From assembly GCA_050633205.1 (NCBI GenBank), contig JBOEGA010000019.1, positions 1-64,000 of the forward strand: a stretch of 64,000 nt of DNA, read 5' to 3'. Shown here in pieces: positions 35,438-44,374 of the stretch. Source of the DNA: CBDHHC01 sp050633205 (GTDB lineage: Bacteria; Pseudomonadota; Alphaproteobacteria; Rhizobiales; CBDHHC01). The stretch's first letter is position 1. Every line of letters starts with the position of its first letter. The notes under the pieces were generated by a model that searched no databases, was not told where the DNA came from, and was given only the letters and a program-made list of their open reading frames with translations. The translations under genes and the position numbers were made by a program.

Positions 35438-35936
35438 TCTATCCCCATTATGTTGTATTTTGGCTTCATATGAATAAGATTTATATATTGTCCCGATTAC
35501 GCCGTTTTATAACGCATAATATGAATGGATAATAATCAAGCTTGGGTTTCTATTATTATGCATTCATATAACTTGCGTTTTTTATGTAACAAGTTCTTTT
35601 ATTTAATAAATAAACAAAAGGCTGTATATTATTGTGAAACATCCCTTAATTAGTACTATTTCAGGCCCGATAAATACATTATCTTAAATGGGTACCATAC
35701 TGGTTTAACTTCATGAGGATTAGAATCAGCATGTATATTTGGGGGTTGTAGATTGCATGGGGAGTGTATAAAAAAACACGTCCAAATGTCATCGTTCAAA
35801 TAGATACCATTCATTATATCATAACGCTGATCAAACTAGTTGCCATACCGACTTAGCCTGTGGCATATGCACAACAACGCCCTCAATCGCTAAATGAATT
35901 TTAGTTGATGTCGGGCAGACAAGCAGTAAGAAACTT
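35438..35936. other. AT-rich intergenic region with a long imperfect hairpin
   Basis: About 500 bases without a convincing gene, flanked by DUF924 (minus) and the DUF262 nuclease gene (plus). The most striking element is an inverted repeat at 35519-35569: ATATGAATG plus ATAATAAT pair with ATTATTAT plus CATTCATAT (17 bp with one G-G mismatch) around a 15-base loop. It lacks a T-tract, so it is not an obvious terminator. Confidence 0.45.
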
Positions 35937-37655
35937 ATGCATAAGAATGTTGGAATGCAAAATTCATTTTCCTGTACAAAGACCACGCTTGGTACCCTTC
36001 TGCGTGCAAGCGATGAATATACCATCCCCCCTTTTCAACGTTATTATTCATGGGATATTGGAAATTTTGCAGATTTTTGGGCTGATATTTCAAGCACTTT
36101 TCTTGAAGAAAATATGGAGTACCTTCTGGGCTCAGTTGTGTTTAATATTGAGGATACTCCCCAGCTATTTGTCATTGACGGGCAGCAAAGACTGACAACA
36201 GCTTCTATTTTACTTTGCGCCCTAAGAAACCATCTGAAAAATTGTGGAAAGACTGAGCTGGCTAATCAGGTTGAAGAGCAGTTTCTCGTTAATACAAAGG
36301 GGCCTGGGCATTTTTTCCCGAAACTAAGCCTGAACGGGTATGATCGGGAGTTTTATGAAAATCATATATTTAAAAGCAGTTCTCCTGAAAATGCGAAGCT
36401 GATAGCGAAAAATGCCGGGCTGCCAACGTCCAATAAGTATCTGGCTGCATGTTACAAATATATGCAAAATAAAATTGACGAGGTATGTAAGGAAGACTGG
36501 CATATTGATGATCTTACGACTGCCATTCTGACCGCTTTTGACCAGAAGCTTATCCTTATACGCATTGATGTAGGTAATGATCAGGATGCCTTCAGATTGT
36601 TTGAAACGCTTAATGAAAGAGGGCGTGACCTATCAAAATTTGATCTTTTAAAAAACCATATGTTTTCTGTTTCCAGAAGCAAGCTGCGGTCGGTTCAGAG
36701 TAACTGGGAAGTCATCAGTCAGAATCTTGGTTATCAACGTACAGTAAAATTTATCCGTCATCACTGGATGTCAACACAAGGTGAGGTCAGAGAAAAAGAT
36801 CTATTTACTAAAGTGCAGTCCTTTGTAATTACTCCTGAACTTGCAGAAGACTATACGGCCAAGCTTGTTGAGCCGTCTGAACTCTATGGCGCTTTTTTTG
36901 CTCATGACCACCATGTATGGGATAAATTCGCAAAAGGCCAGAAGCATCTGTTGCATCATTTGTTGAATGCAACCAAGACCATGCAGGCGGAACAGTTGTT
37001 CATAGTATTGCTTGCCATACTGGAGGTTAATCCGAAAGTCTGTGTTGGGATGCTGAGGATGCTGACCATCCTGACTTTTCGATACAGTACTATTTGTGGT
37101 ATGCCAGCGGCGAACCTTACTCCAGTTTACATAAATGCAGCTCATTATATCAGAGCTAATCCTACTGCTACAGTAGAAGAGATGTTTGAAACGCATTTTA
37201 AAGCTGTTTATCCGAATGATGAAGAGTTTCATGAAGCATTCTGCAAGAAAACAAGTCGGGATAAAGCGCTTGCAAGATATATTCTGAGTGAAATCAATAA
37301 TTCTCTTGATGGGCGCCCTTCAATGGAAACCCAGACAAATACTTCGGTGACAGACCTTGAACACATATTGCCGCACCGTTACGAGGAATACTGGAATATT
37401 GATGATGAGGATTACCCTGAGGGACCAGGTCAATATATCCATTGTCTGGGAAATATGACTCTGCTTTCAGCAAAACTCAATCAGGGAGTTGGTAATGCTG
37501 ATTTTAATACTAAAAAACAAGCCTATATGCAGGATGTCATAGCCATAACAGAGTGGGTTATTAATGCTGAAAAGTGGGGTGCGGAAGAAATTCTTCACCG
37601 CCAGAAGTTGATGGCAGATGAGGCTGTTAAGATATGGAATTACCATAACAGCTAA
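35937..37655 (+). CDS. DUF262/DUF1524 (GmrSD-type) putative restriction endonuclease
   Basis: A 572-residue fusion of the GmrS-like and GmrD-like domains found in type IV, modification-dependent restriction systems. The DUF262 part has IPPFQRYYSWD (residues 30-40), the nucleotide-binding VIDGQQRLTTASIL (Asp81-Arg85) and LFETLNERGRDLSKFDLLKNH (near 222). The C-terminal DUF1524 HNH-like part has TDLEHILPHRYEEYW (near 473) and CLGNMTLLSAKLNQGVGN. It stands alone with gene-poor flanks and no methylase or other defence gene. Likely cleaves foreign modified DNA, but DUF262 proteins are diverse and the target is inferred. Confidence 0.85.
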   Translation: MHKNVGMQNSFSCTKTTLGTLLRASDEYTIPPFQRYYSWDIGNFADFWADISSTFLEENMEYLLGSVVFNIEDTPQLFVIDGQQRLTTASILLCALRNHLKNCGKTELANQVEEQFLVNTKGPGHFFPKLSLNGYDREFYENHIFKSSSPENAKLIAKNAGLPTSNKYLAACYKYMQNKIDEVCKEDWHIDDLTTAILTAFDQKLILIRIDVGNDQDAFRLFETLNERGRDLSKFDLLKNHMFSVSRSKLRSVQSNWEVISQNLGYQRTVKFIRHHWMSTQGEVREKDLFTKVQSFVITPELAEDYTAKLVEPSELYGAFFAHDHHVWDKFAKGQKHLLHHLLNATKTMQAEQLFIVLLAILEVNPKVCVGMLRMLTILTFRYSTICGMPAANLTPVYINAAHYIRANPTATVEEMFETHFKAVYPNDEEFHEAFCKKTSRDKALARYILSEINNSLDGRPSMETQTNTSVTDLEHILPHRYEEYWNIDDEDYPEGPGQYIHCLGNMTLLSAKLNQGVGNADFNTKKQAYMQDVIAITEWVINAEKWGAEEILHRQKLMADEAVKIWNYHNS

Positions 37656-37940
37656 AAAATCAGCGTAGAGCAGTTAATGATCCGGACAATATACCCCTTG
37701 ACCTTTTTCAGCTAACGACTATCTAAAACTCATATTATGTAGAATTTTGTTGAGCCCTGCTTCAGATCTATATGTATTTTATCCATAATTGGTGAATTGT
37801 GTCTTTCATGTTCTTGCATAGAGAGATCAGAATCATGGATGTTTACGTTCAAGATAACGGCATATTAATTAATGGCCGGGGATAATAGCACCACCAGTAT
37901 TGCGTATTTGGTTGGTAGTAGAAACAGAACAGGCTAACTT

Positions 37941-38717
37941 ATGTATCAGGATACGCAAAATACTGACGTACAGCTGGACTCAAGAGGACGCGCAAAGAAA
38001 CTCAGCCAGCGCATAATGAATGCTAAATACCTTACGCTTCAGGCCAGACTCTGGAGACGGAATTTCCTGTTTACCATGCATTCTTTGACCTTTGATCGTG
38101 AATTTGAAAAACTGCTTTTTATTTCCTCAAAAGGGGCAACCAGAAAAGTTCAGCTGCAATTTAATCCATCAGGAGAAATTGAGGAGACGAGCACAGAAGT
38201 TGTTCCGGTGAAGTCTGTTAAGTGGGCAATGGATATTCTTACTGAAGAAGATTATCAGGGCACATTTGTTGATATTCAGGCCGGACGTGGAAACAGATTA
38301 CTGATTGCTGCAGGCAGGCCTTTTGAGAAAATTACCGGTGTAGAAACATCAAGTGCATTGCGGGATGGCGCTAGAATGAATATAGCGCAATTTCCACGGT
38401 CCTATATGCGGTGTCGACAGGTAGAGTGTCTGAACGTTGATGCAGCAAATATACCTGTTCCAGAAGGAAGAGTTGCCTACTTTTTCTATAAGCCGCGTCA
38501 TATGGGTGATCTTCAAACTCAAATAAACAGGATAGCTGGCGAATATAAGAAAAACCCCAGAAGGTTTCATATTATTACACTCGGCGCATCTCCCCAGGTT
38601 GAAGAAATGATTCTTGAATGTGGCATTTTTGAAGCTGCCCCTTATTCTCCTGTAGCGCGTTTAAAGCATCGTCTTCTCAGCCCTCATCGTATCCGTGCAT
38701 ATCGCACTCTTGTTTAG
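37941..38717 (+). CDS. Class I SAM-dependent methyltransferase-like protein
   Basis: A 258-residue protein. The first ~90 residues are basic and may bind a partner. The central part has a Rossmann motif I, GTFVDIQAGRGNRLLIAAG (near 108-126), an acidic end to strand 2 (ITGVETSS), NVDAANIPV and VAYFFYKPRHM at the motif IV position. Substrate is not evident. It is a single gene with a strong hairpin just after its stop. Confidence 0.7.
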   Translation: MYQDTQNTDVQLDSRGRAKKLSQRIMNAKYLTLQARLWRRNFLFTMHSLTFDREFEKLLFISSKGATRKVQLQFNPSGEIEETSTEVVPVKSVKWAMDILTEEDYQGTFVDIQAGRGNRLLIAAGRPFEKITGVETSSALRDGARMNIAQFPRSYMRCRQVECLNVDAANIPVPEGRVAYFFYKPRHMGDLQTQINRIAGEYKKNPRRFHIITLGASPQVEEMILECGIFEAAPYSPVARLKHRLLSPHRIRAYRTLV

Positions 38718-38740
38718 GCCATAATTTCAAGAGTATAGAT

Positions 38741-38774
38741 CAAACTACCGTGAAAATATAATCATGGTAGTTTG
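38741..38774. terminator. Strong hairpin after the methyltransferase gene
   Basis: CAAACTACCGTGA and TCATGGTAGTTTG pair over 13 bp (one G-U wobble in plus-strand RNA) around an 8-base loop. It starts 24 bases after the stop. The tail lacks a T-run, so it may be a weak terminator or an mRNA-stabilising 3' stem. Confidence 0.45.
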
Positions 38775-38871
38775 CAGTTCATATATTAGACAACATTTGC
38801 ACTATATTAGCTTCACATGGCTGAAATGCTTTTTCAGAAAAGAACCCTGTTGATACGAAAAAGAAAGCTAC

Positions 38872-39567
38872 ATGAAGTATCTGTTTTTATTGTCATTCTT
38901 CTTTTTTACTCTGAATTTTACCGGAGTTATAAATGTTTATGCAGCTGCTATGGCTGTGAAAGTTGCTCCTGTATATGATTTTCAGGGATTAAAGATAAAT
39001 GTCGGGAAATATAGTAAGAGCCTAAGAAATAAGAAGCTTCAGGTTATTCTTGAAGTTGCCCGAGCGATGGAGCAGGAAATAAACACCTTGTCTCCTTCTG
39101 AAATGTATGTGCTTTCAATTCGTTTGTATGACCTCGGGGCTAAAGATGATGCTGTACTCTGGTATTATCGCGCTCAATATCGCTCCAAACTTTTTTTTAA
39201 AACATTGCTTTATCCAGGGCAGATGTATGGGGCAGAAAAGAATGCTGCCGGGAAGTTATGGTCGTCATATACATCTTTCACAAAGCAGGTTGGCACCCAC
39301 ATTACAGGATATGCAGGGTGTAATATTGAAAACTGGATTTCTGTTATTCGTCAGGTTGAGCAAAGCTCCCGGACAATTCCGGATATGAAAGCTATATTCA
39401 AGAATGTAGAGTTTAAAGAAAAAGACGAATGGATTAATGCCAATATAGAAGTTTCAGCGGAAATGCAGAAGTTATGGCAGGCCATTTCCAGTCGCAAGAA
39501 CAAACTGAAGCAGATGAGGAACGACAGAGATATGGATGCAAAATACTGTAATCAGAGTGCATCCTGA
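38872..39567 (+). CDS. Exported protein of unknown function
   Basis: A 231-residue protein with a long hydrophobic signal peptide ending near NVYAAA (residue ~25). The mature part is helical, with LSPSEMYVLSIRLYDLGAKDDAVLWYYRAQYRSKLFF (in two pieces, near residues 74-110) resembling a tetratricopeptide-like or SEL1-like helix pair, and a single-cysteine stretch around GYAGCNIENWI. No family recognised with confidence. Confidence 0.6.
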   Translation: MKYLFLLSFFFFTLNFTGVINVYAAAMAVKVAPVYDFQGLKINVGKYSKSLRNKKLQVILEVARAMEQEINTLSPSEMYVLSIRLYDLGAKDDAVLWYYRAQYRSKLFFKTLLYPGQMYGAEKNAAGKLWSSYTSFTKQVGTHITGYAGCNIENWISVIRQVEQSSRTIPDMKAIFKNVEFKEKDEWINANIEVSAEMQKLWQAISSRKNKLKQMRNDRDMDAKYCNQSAS

Positions 39568-39653
39568 TTCTTATTTGTTCATATTGTATTCAGCTATCAG
39601 TATCTATATAAAGCCCAATATACAGTTCAAACGTCATTAAACAGGAGGGGCGC

Positions 39654-39764
39654 ATGTCAAAAATTTCATATGCAAAAATTAATAACCCGAACCTGTTAAA
39701 TGATTTTGTGTCGGCATATGACCGGCAAGAGAGCTGTTATTCCTATGGGCAATTCCCCAAATAA
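39654..39764 (+). CDS. Possible leader ORF overlapping the rtcB start
   Basis: A 36-codon ORF (MSKISYAKINN... to TAA) with a very strong AGGAGGGG Shine-Dalgarno 4-5 bases before its ATG. It overlaps the first 20 bases of rtcB in another frame, whereas the best rtcB start (39745) has only a weak GAGAG. It could couple or limit rtcB translation, or be the remnant of an older N-terminus lost by frameshift. No homology is visible. Confidence 0.35.
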   Translation: MSKISYAKINNPNLLNDFVSAYDRQESCYSYGQFPK

Positions 39765-40893
39765 CGCGTCTGCTAAAATTCGTATCGTAAAGACAGACGC
39801 TTCCTGGATTGAAAGTAAAGCTGTTCATCAGCTTGAGACTGTTTCCAAATTAAAAGGCATTGATGCTGTTGTTGGTCTGCCGGACCTGCATCCGGGCAAA
39901 GGTTTGCCAATTGGTGCCGCTTTCATATCCGAAAATTATATTTATCCAACATTAATCGGTAATGATATCGGCTGTGCCATGAGTTTCTGGCAGACGGATG
40001 TTAAAACCAAAAAACTGAAACTCGATCGCTGGTCTAAAAAGCTCAGTAACCTGGAAGTGCCGTGGGAGGGAGACGACGATTACTCCCGTGAAAGCTGGTG
40101 TGAAGAGCGTGGCCTTAAAGAAGGCCTGCATAATATCGCAATTGGCACTATTGGTGGCGGTAATCATTTTGCCGAGTTACAGCAGGTTGAAACTGTTGTC
40201 GATCAGGATGCGTTTGATGGGCTTGGTCTTGATAAAGCTGCCTGCGCATTACTTGTTCATTCCGGTTCAAGGGCGCTTGGTCAGAGTATTTTTCAGCGCA
40301 TTATCGATAGCCGTAGTTCAGAGCCTTACAAAGATGGTGAAGATGGTGCAGCAGAATATATGGAAGACCATGATGAGGCATTGAAATGGTCGAAAGCCAA
40401 TCGTGAACTGATTGCATATCGCTTTATGCGCCAGATTGGCGGTGACTGCCGACCCGTTAGTGATGCGCCTCACAACATGATTATGCGTGAGAAATGGTAT
40501 GGTAAAGATGTTTGGGTTCACCGCAAAGGTGCAGCATCTTCCAGGCATTATGCAATTATGATCCCCGGTTCCAGAGGAACATTCAGCTATCTTGTTACTC
40601 CTGTGGGGGAGCAGGATGATACTGGCTGGTCATTAGCTCATGGGGCAGGGCGTCGCTGGCAACGTGGCTTTGCAAAGTCAAGAATGTCTCACAAATATCG
40701 TGTCAAAGATCTGGAGCGAACCGCTTTTGGAGGTCATGTCATCTGTGAAGATCGTGATATAATTTATGATGAAGCGCCTCAGGCCTACAAGGATATTGAG
40801 CAGGTTATTGAGGATTTAAAACAGGCGGGATTGATAAAAATTATCGCAATCTATCGCCCGCTGCTGACCTATAAACAAAGGAGGTCTGTATGA
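39745..40893 (+). CDS. rtcB: RtcB-family RNA ligase (PrfH-linked type)
   Basis: GTP- and Mn-dependent RNA ligase that joins 2',3'-cyclic-phosphate or 3'-phosphate ends to 5'-OH ends. From ATG 39745 it has 382 residues. Metal and guanylylation motifs are GLPDLHPGKGLPIGAAF, LIGNDIGCAMSFW, GGGNHFAE, LLVHSGSRALG and HRKGAASS, with the GTP-linked histidine expected in AHGAGRRW. It resembles the shorter RtcB2 type found next to prfH, and prfH follows with an ATGA overlap. Upstream in-frame ATGs at 39700 and 39718 are possible starts but less like the family. Confidence 0.9.
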   Translation: MGNSPNNASAKIRIVKTDASWIESKAVHQLETVSKLKGIDAVVGLPDLHPGKGLPIGAAFISENYIYPTLIGNDIGCAMSFWQTDVKTKKLKLDRWSKKLSNLEVPWEGDDDYSRESWCEERGLKEGLHNIAIGTIGGGNHFAELQQVETVVDQDAFDGLGLDKAACALLVHSGSRALGQSIFQRIIDSRSSEPYKDGEDGAAEYMEDHDEALKWSKANRELIAYRFMRQIGGDCRPVSDAPHNMIMREKWYGKDVWVHRKGAASSRHYAIMIPGSRGTFSYLVTPVGEQDDTGWSLAHGAGRRWQRGFAKSRMSHKYRVKDLERTAFGGHVICEDRDIIYDEAPQAYKDIEQVIEDLKQAGLIKIIAIYRPLLTYKQRRSV

Positions 40894-41528
40894 GCAATGA
40901 ACATTGTTGGCTTCAGGTTACTTCCGGGCGTGGACCTGTTGAATGTCAAAGAGCCGTTCTTAAAGTTGCAGAGAAGATTGTTGAAGAAGCGACTTCTCAG
41001 GGTTTTAATGCCAAAACTATTGAAGTCCTTGAAGGCGAAAAAAGAGGGACGGCATTGTCGGCTTTGATATCCGTTTCCGGCTCAGGCCTTTCTCAGTTTA
41101 CCAGACAGTGGAAAGGAAGTGTGCTCTGGATTTGTCAAAGTCCTTATCGGCCAAACCATAAGCGTAAAAACTGGTTTGTTGGTGTTGATGTTATAACACC
41201 ACTGGAAGACAGGGAAATAAATATTAGTCCAAAGGATCTGACTATTGAGGTCTTTCGCTCATCGGGTCCGGGTGGTCAGCACGTCAATACGACGGACAGT
41301 GCTGTTCGGATCAAACATAAACCAAGCGGAATAATGGTTGTTTCAGAAGCTGAACGTTCTCAGCATATGAATAAGAAACTGGCGATTGTCCGTCTGACTG
41401 AAAAACTGGCGGCTATTCAGGATGAGAGAAAAAAGGGTGTGAAAAAGGATCAGTGGGATCAGCACAATACACTTCAGCGAGGAGATGCATTGAGAGTATT
41501 TGAAGGCAGATCATTTCGTGAGAAATAA
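40890..41528 (+). CDS. prfH: Peptide chain release factor H
   Basis: A 212-residue release-factor homologue with the peptidyl-hydrolysis loop SSGPGGQHVNTTDSAVRI (GGQ near residue 133) and a shortened N-terminal part lacking the normal stop-codon recognition domains. Published work on the RtcB2-PrfH pair indicates that PrfH releases peptides from ribosomes damaged in the 16S rRNA decoding region and RtcB reseals the break. The tight operon here (AGGAGG in the end of rtcB, 4-base overlap) agrees with that pairing. Confidence 0.93.
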   Translation: MSNEHCWLQVTSGRGPVECQRAVLKVAEKIVEEATSQGFNAKTIEVLEGEKRGTALSALISVSGSGLSQFTRQWKGSVLWICQSPYRPNHKRKNWFVGVDVITPLEDREINISPKDLTIEVFRSSGPGGQHVNTTDSAVRIKHKPSGIMVVSEAERSQHMNKKLAIVRLTEKLAAIQDERKKGVKKDQWDQHNTLQRGDALRVFEGRSFREK

Positions 41529-41534
41529 TATGCT

Positions 41535-42170
41535 TTAAGGGATGCCTATCATTTTGTGTGTTTGCAGACTTAACTTCCATTGGGGATGGGATTTGCAATA
41601 TTCAACGGTTTTGGAAATATTGTTCAACTGCTCATCCCCATCCATTGGTTGCAGATAGTAATTGGTGAACTTGAGTGTTTCTACTGTTTCAGGGAGCAGG
41701 GTGGGTTGAGGATATACCAGCTTCAGTTCATCTCCTGTTCTCTGTACCAGCTCAGCACCGGCTTTGGGGCTTACGCAGATCCAGTCAATAGATCGAGGTA
41801 CTTCGTGTGTGCCATTGGTTTCTATTGCAATTTCAAATCCGACTTTATGCAAAGCGTCTATCAAAGGCCCATCAACTTGTAGCATTGGTTCGCCACCAGT
41901 CATCACAATAAAAGGGTTGCTGTTACATGCTGGCCATTGCTCTCTGCAGGCCTTAGCAACGTCTTCCGGAGAGTAAAACTTCCCGCCACCTGGCCCATCA
42001 GTTCCGATAAAGTCCGTATCGCAGAACTGGCAGATGGCTTTTTCCCTGTCACGTTCCAGTCCTGTCCATAGGTTACATCCGGCAAAACGGCAGAAAACAG
42101 CCGGGCGTCCCGCATGAGAGCCTTCCCCCTGGAGAGTATAGAATATTTCTTTGATGGAATATATTTTCAC
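41535..42170 (-). CDS. queE: 7-carboxy-7-deazaguanine synthase
   Basis: Radical-SAM enzyme that contracts carboxytetrahydropterin to 7-carboxy-7-deazaguanine in queuosine/preQ0 synthesis. The 211-residue protein has the enlarged cluster motif CX14CX2C (Cys32, Cys47, Cys50) within GCNLWTGLERDREKAIC, the substrate region YTLQGEGSHAGRPAVF at the N-terminus and the SAM-binding MTGGEPMLQ. Its partner queC lies 1.5 kb away on the same strand, separated by two plus-strand genes. queD and queF are not in the window. Confidence 0.95.
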   Translation of the reverse strand: MKIYSIKEIFYTLQGEGSHAGRPAVFCRFAGCNLWTGLERDREKAICQFCDTDFIGTDGPGGGKFYSPEDVAKACREQWPACNSNPFIVMTGGEPMLQVDGPLIDALHKVGFEIAIETNGTHEVPRSIDWICVSPKAGAELVQRTGDELKLVYPQPTLLPETVETLKFTNYYLQPMDGDEQLNNISKTVEYCKSHPQWKLSLQTHKMIGIP

Positions 42171-42334
42171 GAATTTTCCGGTAACTTGGTTATTGCTGGT
42201 CCATATCTATAGAGTTTTTATATCTGGTTGAACAGGTTTTCATATCAAAAATATTACCTTGCATGTAATTGCGGGGAATAAGTTTTCAAACAAATATTGG
42301 AGCATAAATAAACCAAACCCGTGGAGAACAAGAT

Positions 42335-42889
42335 ATGACCACTATGGTAAATACTGTCTCATTTGAGATGTATACCCCCGAAAATGCTCCTGTAAACTCT
42401 AAAGCTGCCCTGGACAGGCTGAAACAGTCCGTAGGGGCTATCCCAAATCTGGCAGCGACAATGGCTGGTTCTGGGGCATTGATTGAGGGCTTTGTAACAC
42501 TGAGAGAAATAGTGAATGAAACAGTAGGCTTTTCTCCAGAGGAGAGAGAGCTGATCTTTCTGGCCAATGCTACAGCAAATGAGTGTAACTATTGTATGGC
42601 AATACACTCAGCATTTGGTCAAAAAGCAGGGTTGTCTTCACAAACACTTGAAGCAGTCAGGTTTGGCACTCCGTTGAGTGATCCACGTAAAAATGCGATT
42701 GTAAACTTCAGTAAAGCAATTGCAGTAAAGCGGGGGAAGGTATCTGCTACTGACCTGAAGACTTTTCTGGATGCTGGGTTTGAAAAATCACATGCACTGG
42801 ATCTTATTGCCTGTTTTGCTCAATCTGTAATGGCTAATTACACCAACCATATAGCACATGTGGAATTAGATGAGTTTCTCAAAGGCTGA
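42335..42889 (+). CDS. Carboxymuconolactone decarboxylase/AhpD-like protein
   Basis: A 184-residue helical protein of the CMD/AhpD family with the redox motif ANECNYCMAIHSAF (Cys-x2-Cys and His, near residue 89). Such proteins act as alkylhydroperoxidase-like disulfide reductases. The NLAATMAGSGALIEGFV and FSPEERELIFLANA segments are typical. It overlaps the following XRE regulator by 20 bases, which suggests the regulator controls it, and is divergent from queE. Confidence 0.87.
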   Translation: MTTMVNTVSFEMYTPENAPVNSKAALDRLKQSVGAIPNLAATMAGSGALIEGFVTLREIVNETVGFSPEERELIFLANATANECNYCMAIHSAFGQKAGLSSQTLEAVRFGTPLSDPRKNAIVNFSKAIAVKRGKVSATDLKTFLDAGFEKSHALDLIACFAQSVMANYTNHIAHVELDEFLKG

Positions 42890-43658
42890 TTATCAGGATC
42901 AAAAGGTAAGCTCTAACTTTGGTGAACTCCTGCGCTACTGGCGTAAGCAACGCGGGAGAAGCCAACTGGATCTTTCCCTGGATACCGGAGTCTCACAACG
43001 GCATATCAGCTTTATTGAAAGTGGCCGGAGTATACCAAGTCGCGATATGGTGCTTGATCTTACTGATGCGCTTGATGTGCCGTTAAGAGAAAGAAATGCC
43101 CTGCTGCATGCGGCAGGGTTTGCTCCCATCTATGTCGTGGATGAATGGGAGGCAAATGATATGCGGCCTGTAATAAAAGCACTGGAGCAGATGCTGAAGC
43201 AGCATGAGCCTCATCCGGCAGTTGTCATGGACCGGTACTGGAATATTCTCATGACAAACGAAGGAGCACCAGCATTCTTTAACAGGTTTATTGATTTGAG
43301 CGCCAGGGAGGGGCCGAAAAATATCCTTCACCTGATGTTTGATCCATTGGGCATGAAACCTTTCGTAGTGAATTGGGAGGAGGTTGTTTCTGCGCTTTTG
43401 CAGCGTGTCCGTCAGGAAACTGTTGGCCGTGTTATTGATGAGGAAACGAAGCTGCTATTGAAAGACCTGCGTAAATATCCGGAGGTGGATGCCATTGCCC
43501 GAAAAAATTATACTCCGGGACAATTGCCAATTATCCCGGTTCAGTTTGCAAAGGATGGGGCAACGTTCTCGTATTTCTCAATGGTTACCACAGTCGGTAC
43601 GCCGCAATGTATTACGGCGCAGGAGCTTCGTGTAGAAACCATGTTTCCGGCTGATTAA
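42870..43658 (+). CDS. XRE/MmyB family transcriptional regulator
   Basis: A 262-residue DNA-binding protein. The N-terminal helix-turn-helix (residues ~15-72) includes LLRYWRKQRGRSQLDLSLD and VSQRHISFIESGRSIPSRDMV. The C-terminal ~170 residues match the MmyB-like PAS-type ligand domain (HPAVVMDRYWNILMTNEGAP, NILHLMFDPLGMKPFVVNW), known from streptomycete MmyB and widespread in proteobacteria, probably binding a fatty acid or other small ligand. It is co-translated with the CMD gene and meets queC tail to tail with a 4-base overlap. Confidence 0.88.
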   Translation: MSFSKADYQDQKVSSNFGELLRYWRKQRGRSQLDLSLDTGVSQRHISFIESGRSIPSRDMVLDLTDALDVPLRERNALLHAAGFAPIYVVDEWEANDMRPVIKALEQMLKQHEPHPAVVMDRYWNILMTNEGAPAFFNRFIDLSAREGPKNILHLMFDPLGMKPFVVNWEEVVSALLQRVRQETVGRVIDEETKLLLKDLRKYPEVDAIARKNYTPGQLPIIPVQFAKDGATFSYFSMVTTVGTPQCITAQELRVETMFPAD

Positions 43659-44374
43659 ACAGCTTGAGACTTCCATTGCTGATAACCGTTAGATCTCAAT
43701 TCACATGCCGGGCAGGTGTTGCAGCCATATCCCCAGTCATGTTTTGTTGTATGGTCACCAAGATAACAGGTGTGGCTGTTTTCAGTGATGATTGAAACAA
43801 GATCATCGCCGCCCAGTTGCTGAGCCATTTTCCATGTTTGTGCTTTATCGACATACATGAGTGGGGTCTCGATTGTGAATTCCAGATCCATTCCCATTGT
43901 GATTGCATTGCCAAGAGTATCAAGCGTATCCTTGCGGCAGTCAGGATAGCCGGAATAATCAGTTTCACACATACCGCCAATGAGAGATGTAATGCGCCTT
44001 CTGTAACCTAAAGCGGCTGCATAGGTGAAAAACAGCAGGTTCCGGCCCGGTACAAAAGTATTTGGTAGCCCGGCGGCTCCCATCTCTATTTCAGCTTCCC
44101 GCGTTAAAGACGTTTCTGAAATCTGGCCGAGAGTTGGCAGGCACAATATATGGTCTTCACCAATTTTAGGGGCCCAGTCAGGGAATTTATTCTTAATGCC
44201 ACTGAGAACATTCTGTCGGCATTCCAGCTCAATATGATGGCGCTGGCCATAATCAAAGCCAATTGTTTCAACTAGATCATAGCGTTGCAAAGCCCAGGCA
44301 AGGCAAACTGTGGAGTCCTGACCACCTGAGAACAGGACCAGTGCAGACGATGATGCGGGGGTTGTTTCTGTCAT
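43655..44374 (-). CDS. queC: 7-cyano-7-deazaguanine synthase
   Basis: ATP-dependent enzyme turning 7-carboxy-7-deazaguanine into preQ0 for queuosine synthesis. From ATG 44374 it has 239 residues. The PP-loop is LFSGGQDSTVCLAWAL (SGGQDS at 16-21), FVPGRNLLFFTYAAA is family-typical, and the zinc site is formed by CYLGDH and the C-terminal GYGCNTCPACELR. The open frame extends 20 codons upstream (44434) but without family similarity. Divergent from eno. Confidence 0.95.
   Translation of the reverse strand: MTETTPASSSALVLFSGGQDSTVCLAWALQRYDLVETIGFDYGQRHHIELECRQNVLSGIKNKFPDWAPKIGEDHILCLPTLGQISETSLTREAEIEMGAAGLPNTFVPGRNLLFFTYAAALGYRRRITSLIGGMCETDYSGYPDCRKDTLDTLGNAITMGMDLEFTIETPLMYVDKAQTWKMAQQLGGDDLVSIITENSHTCYLGDHTTKHDWGYGCNTCPACELRSNGYQQWKSQAV

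Noticed and set aside
35780..35830. tRNA-like stretch (GTTCAAAT resembling a T-loop)
   Set aside because: No acceptor, D or anticodon stems could be drawn around it.
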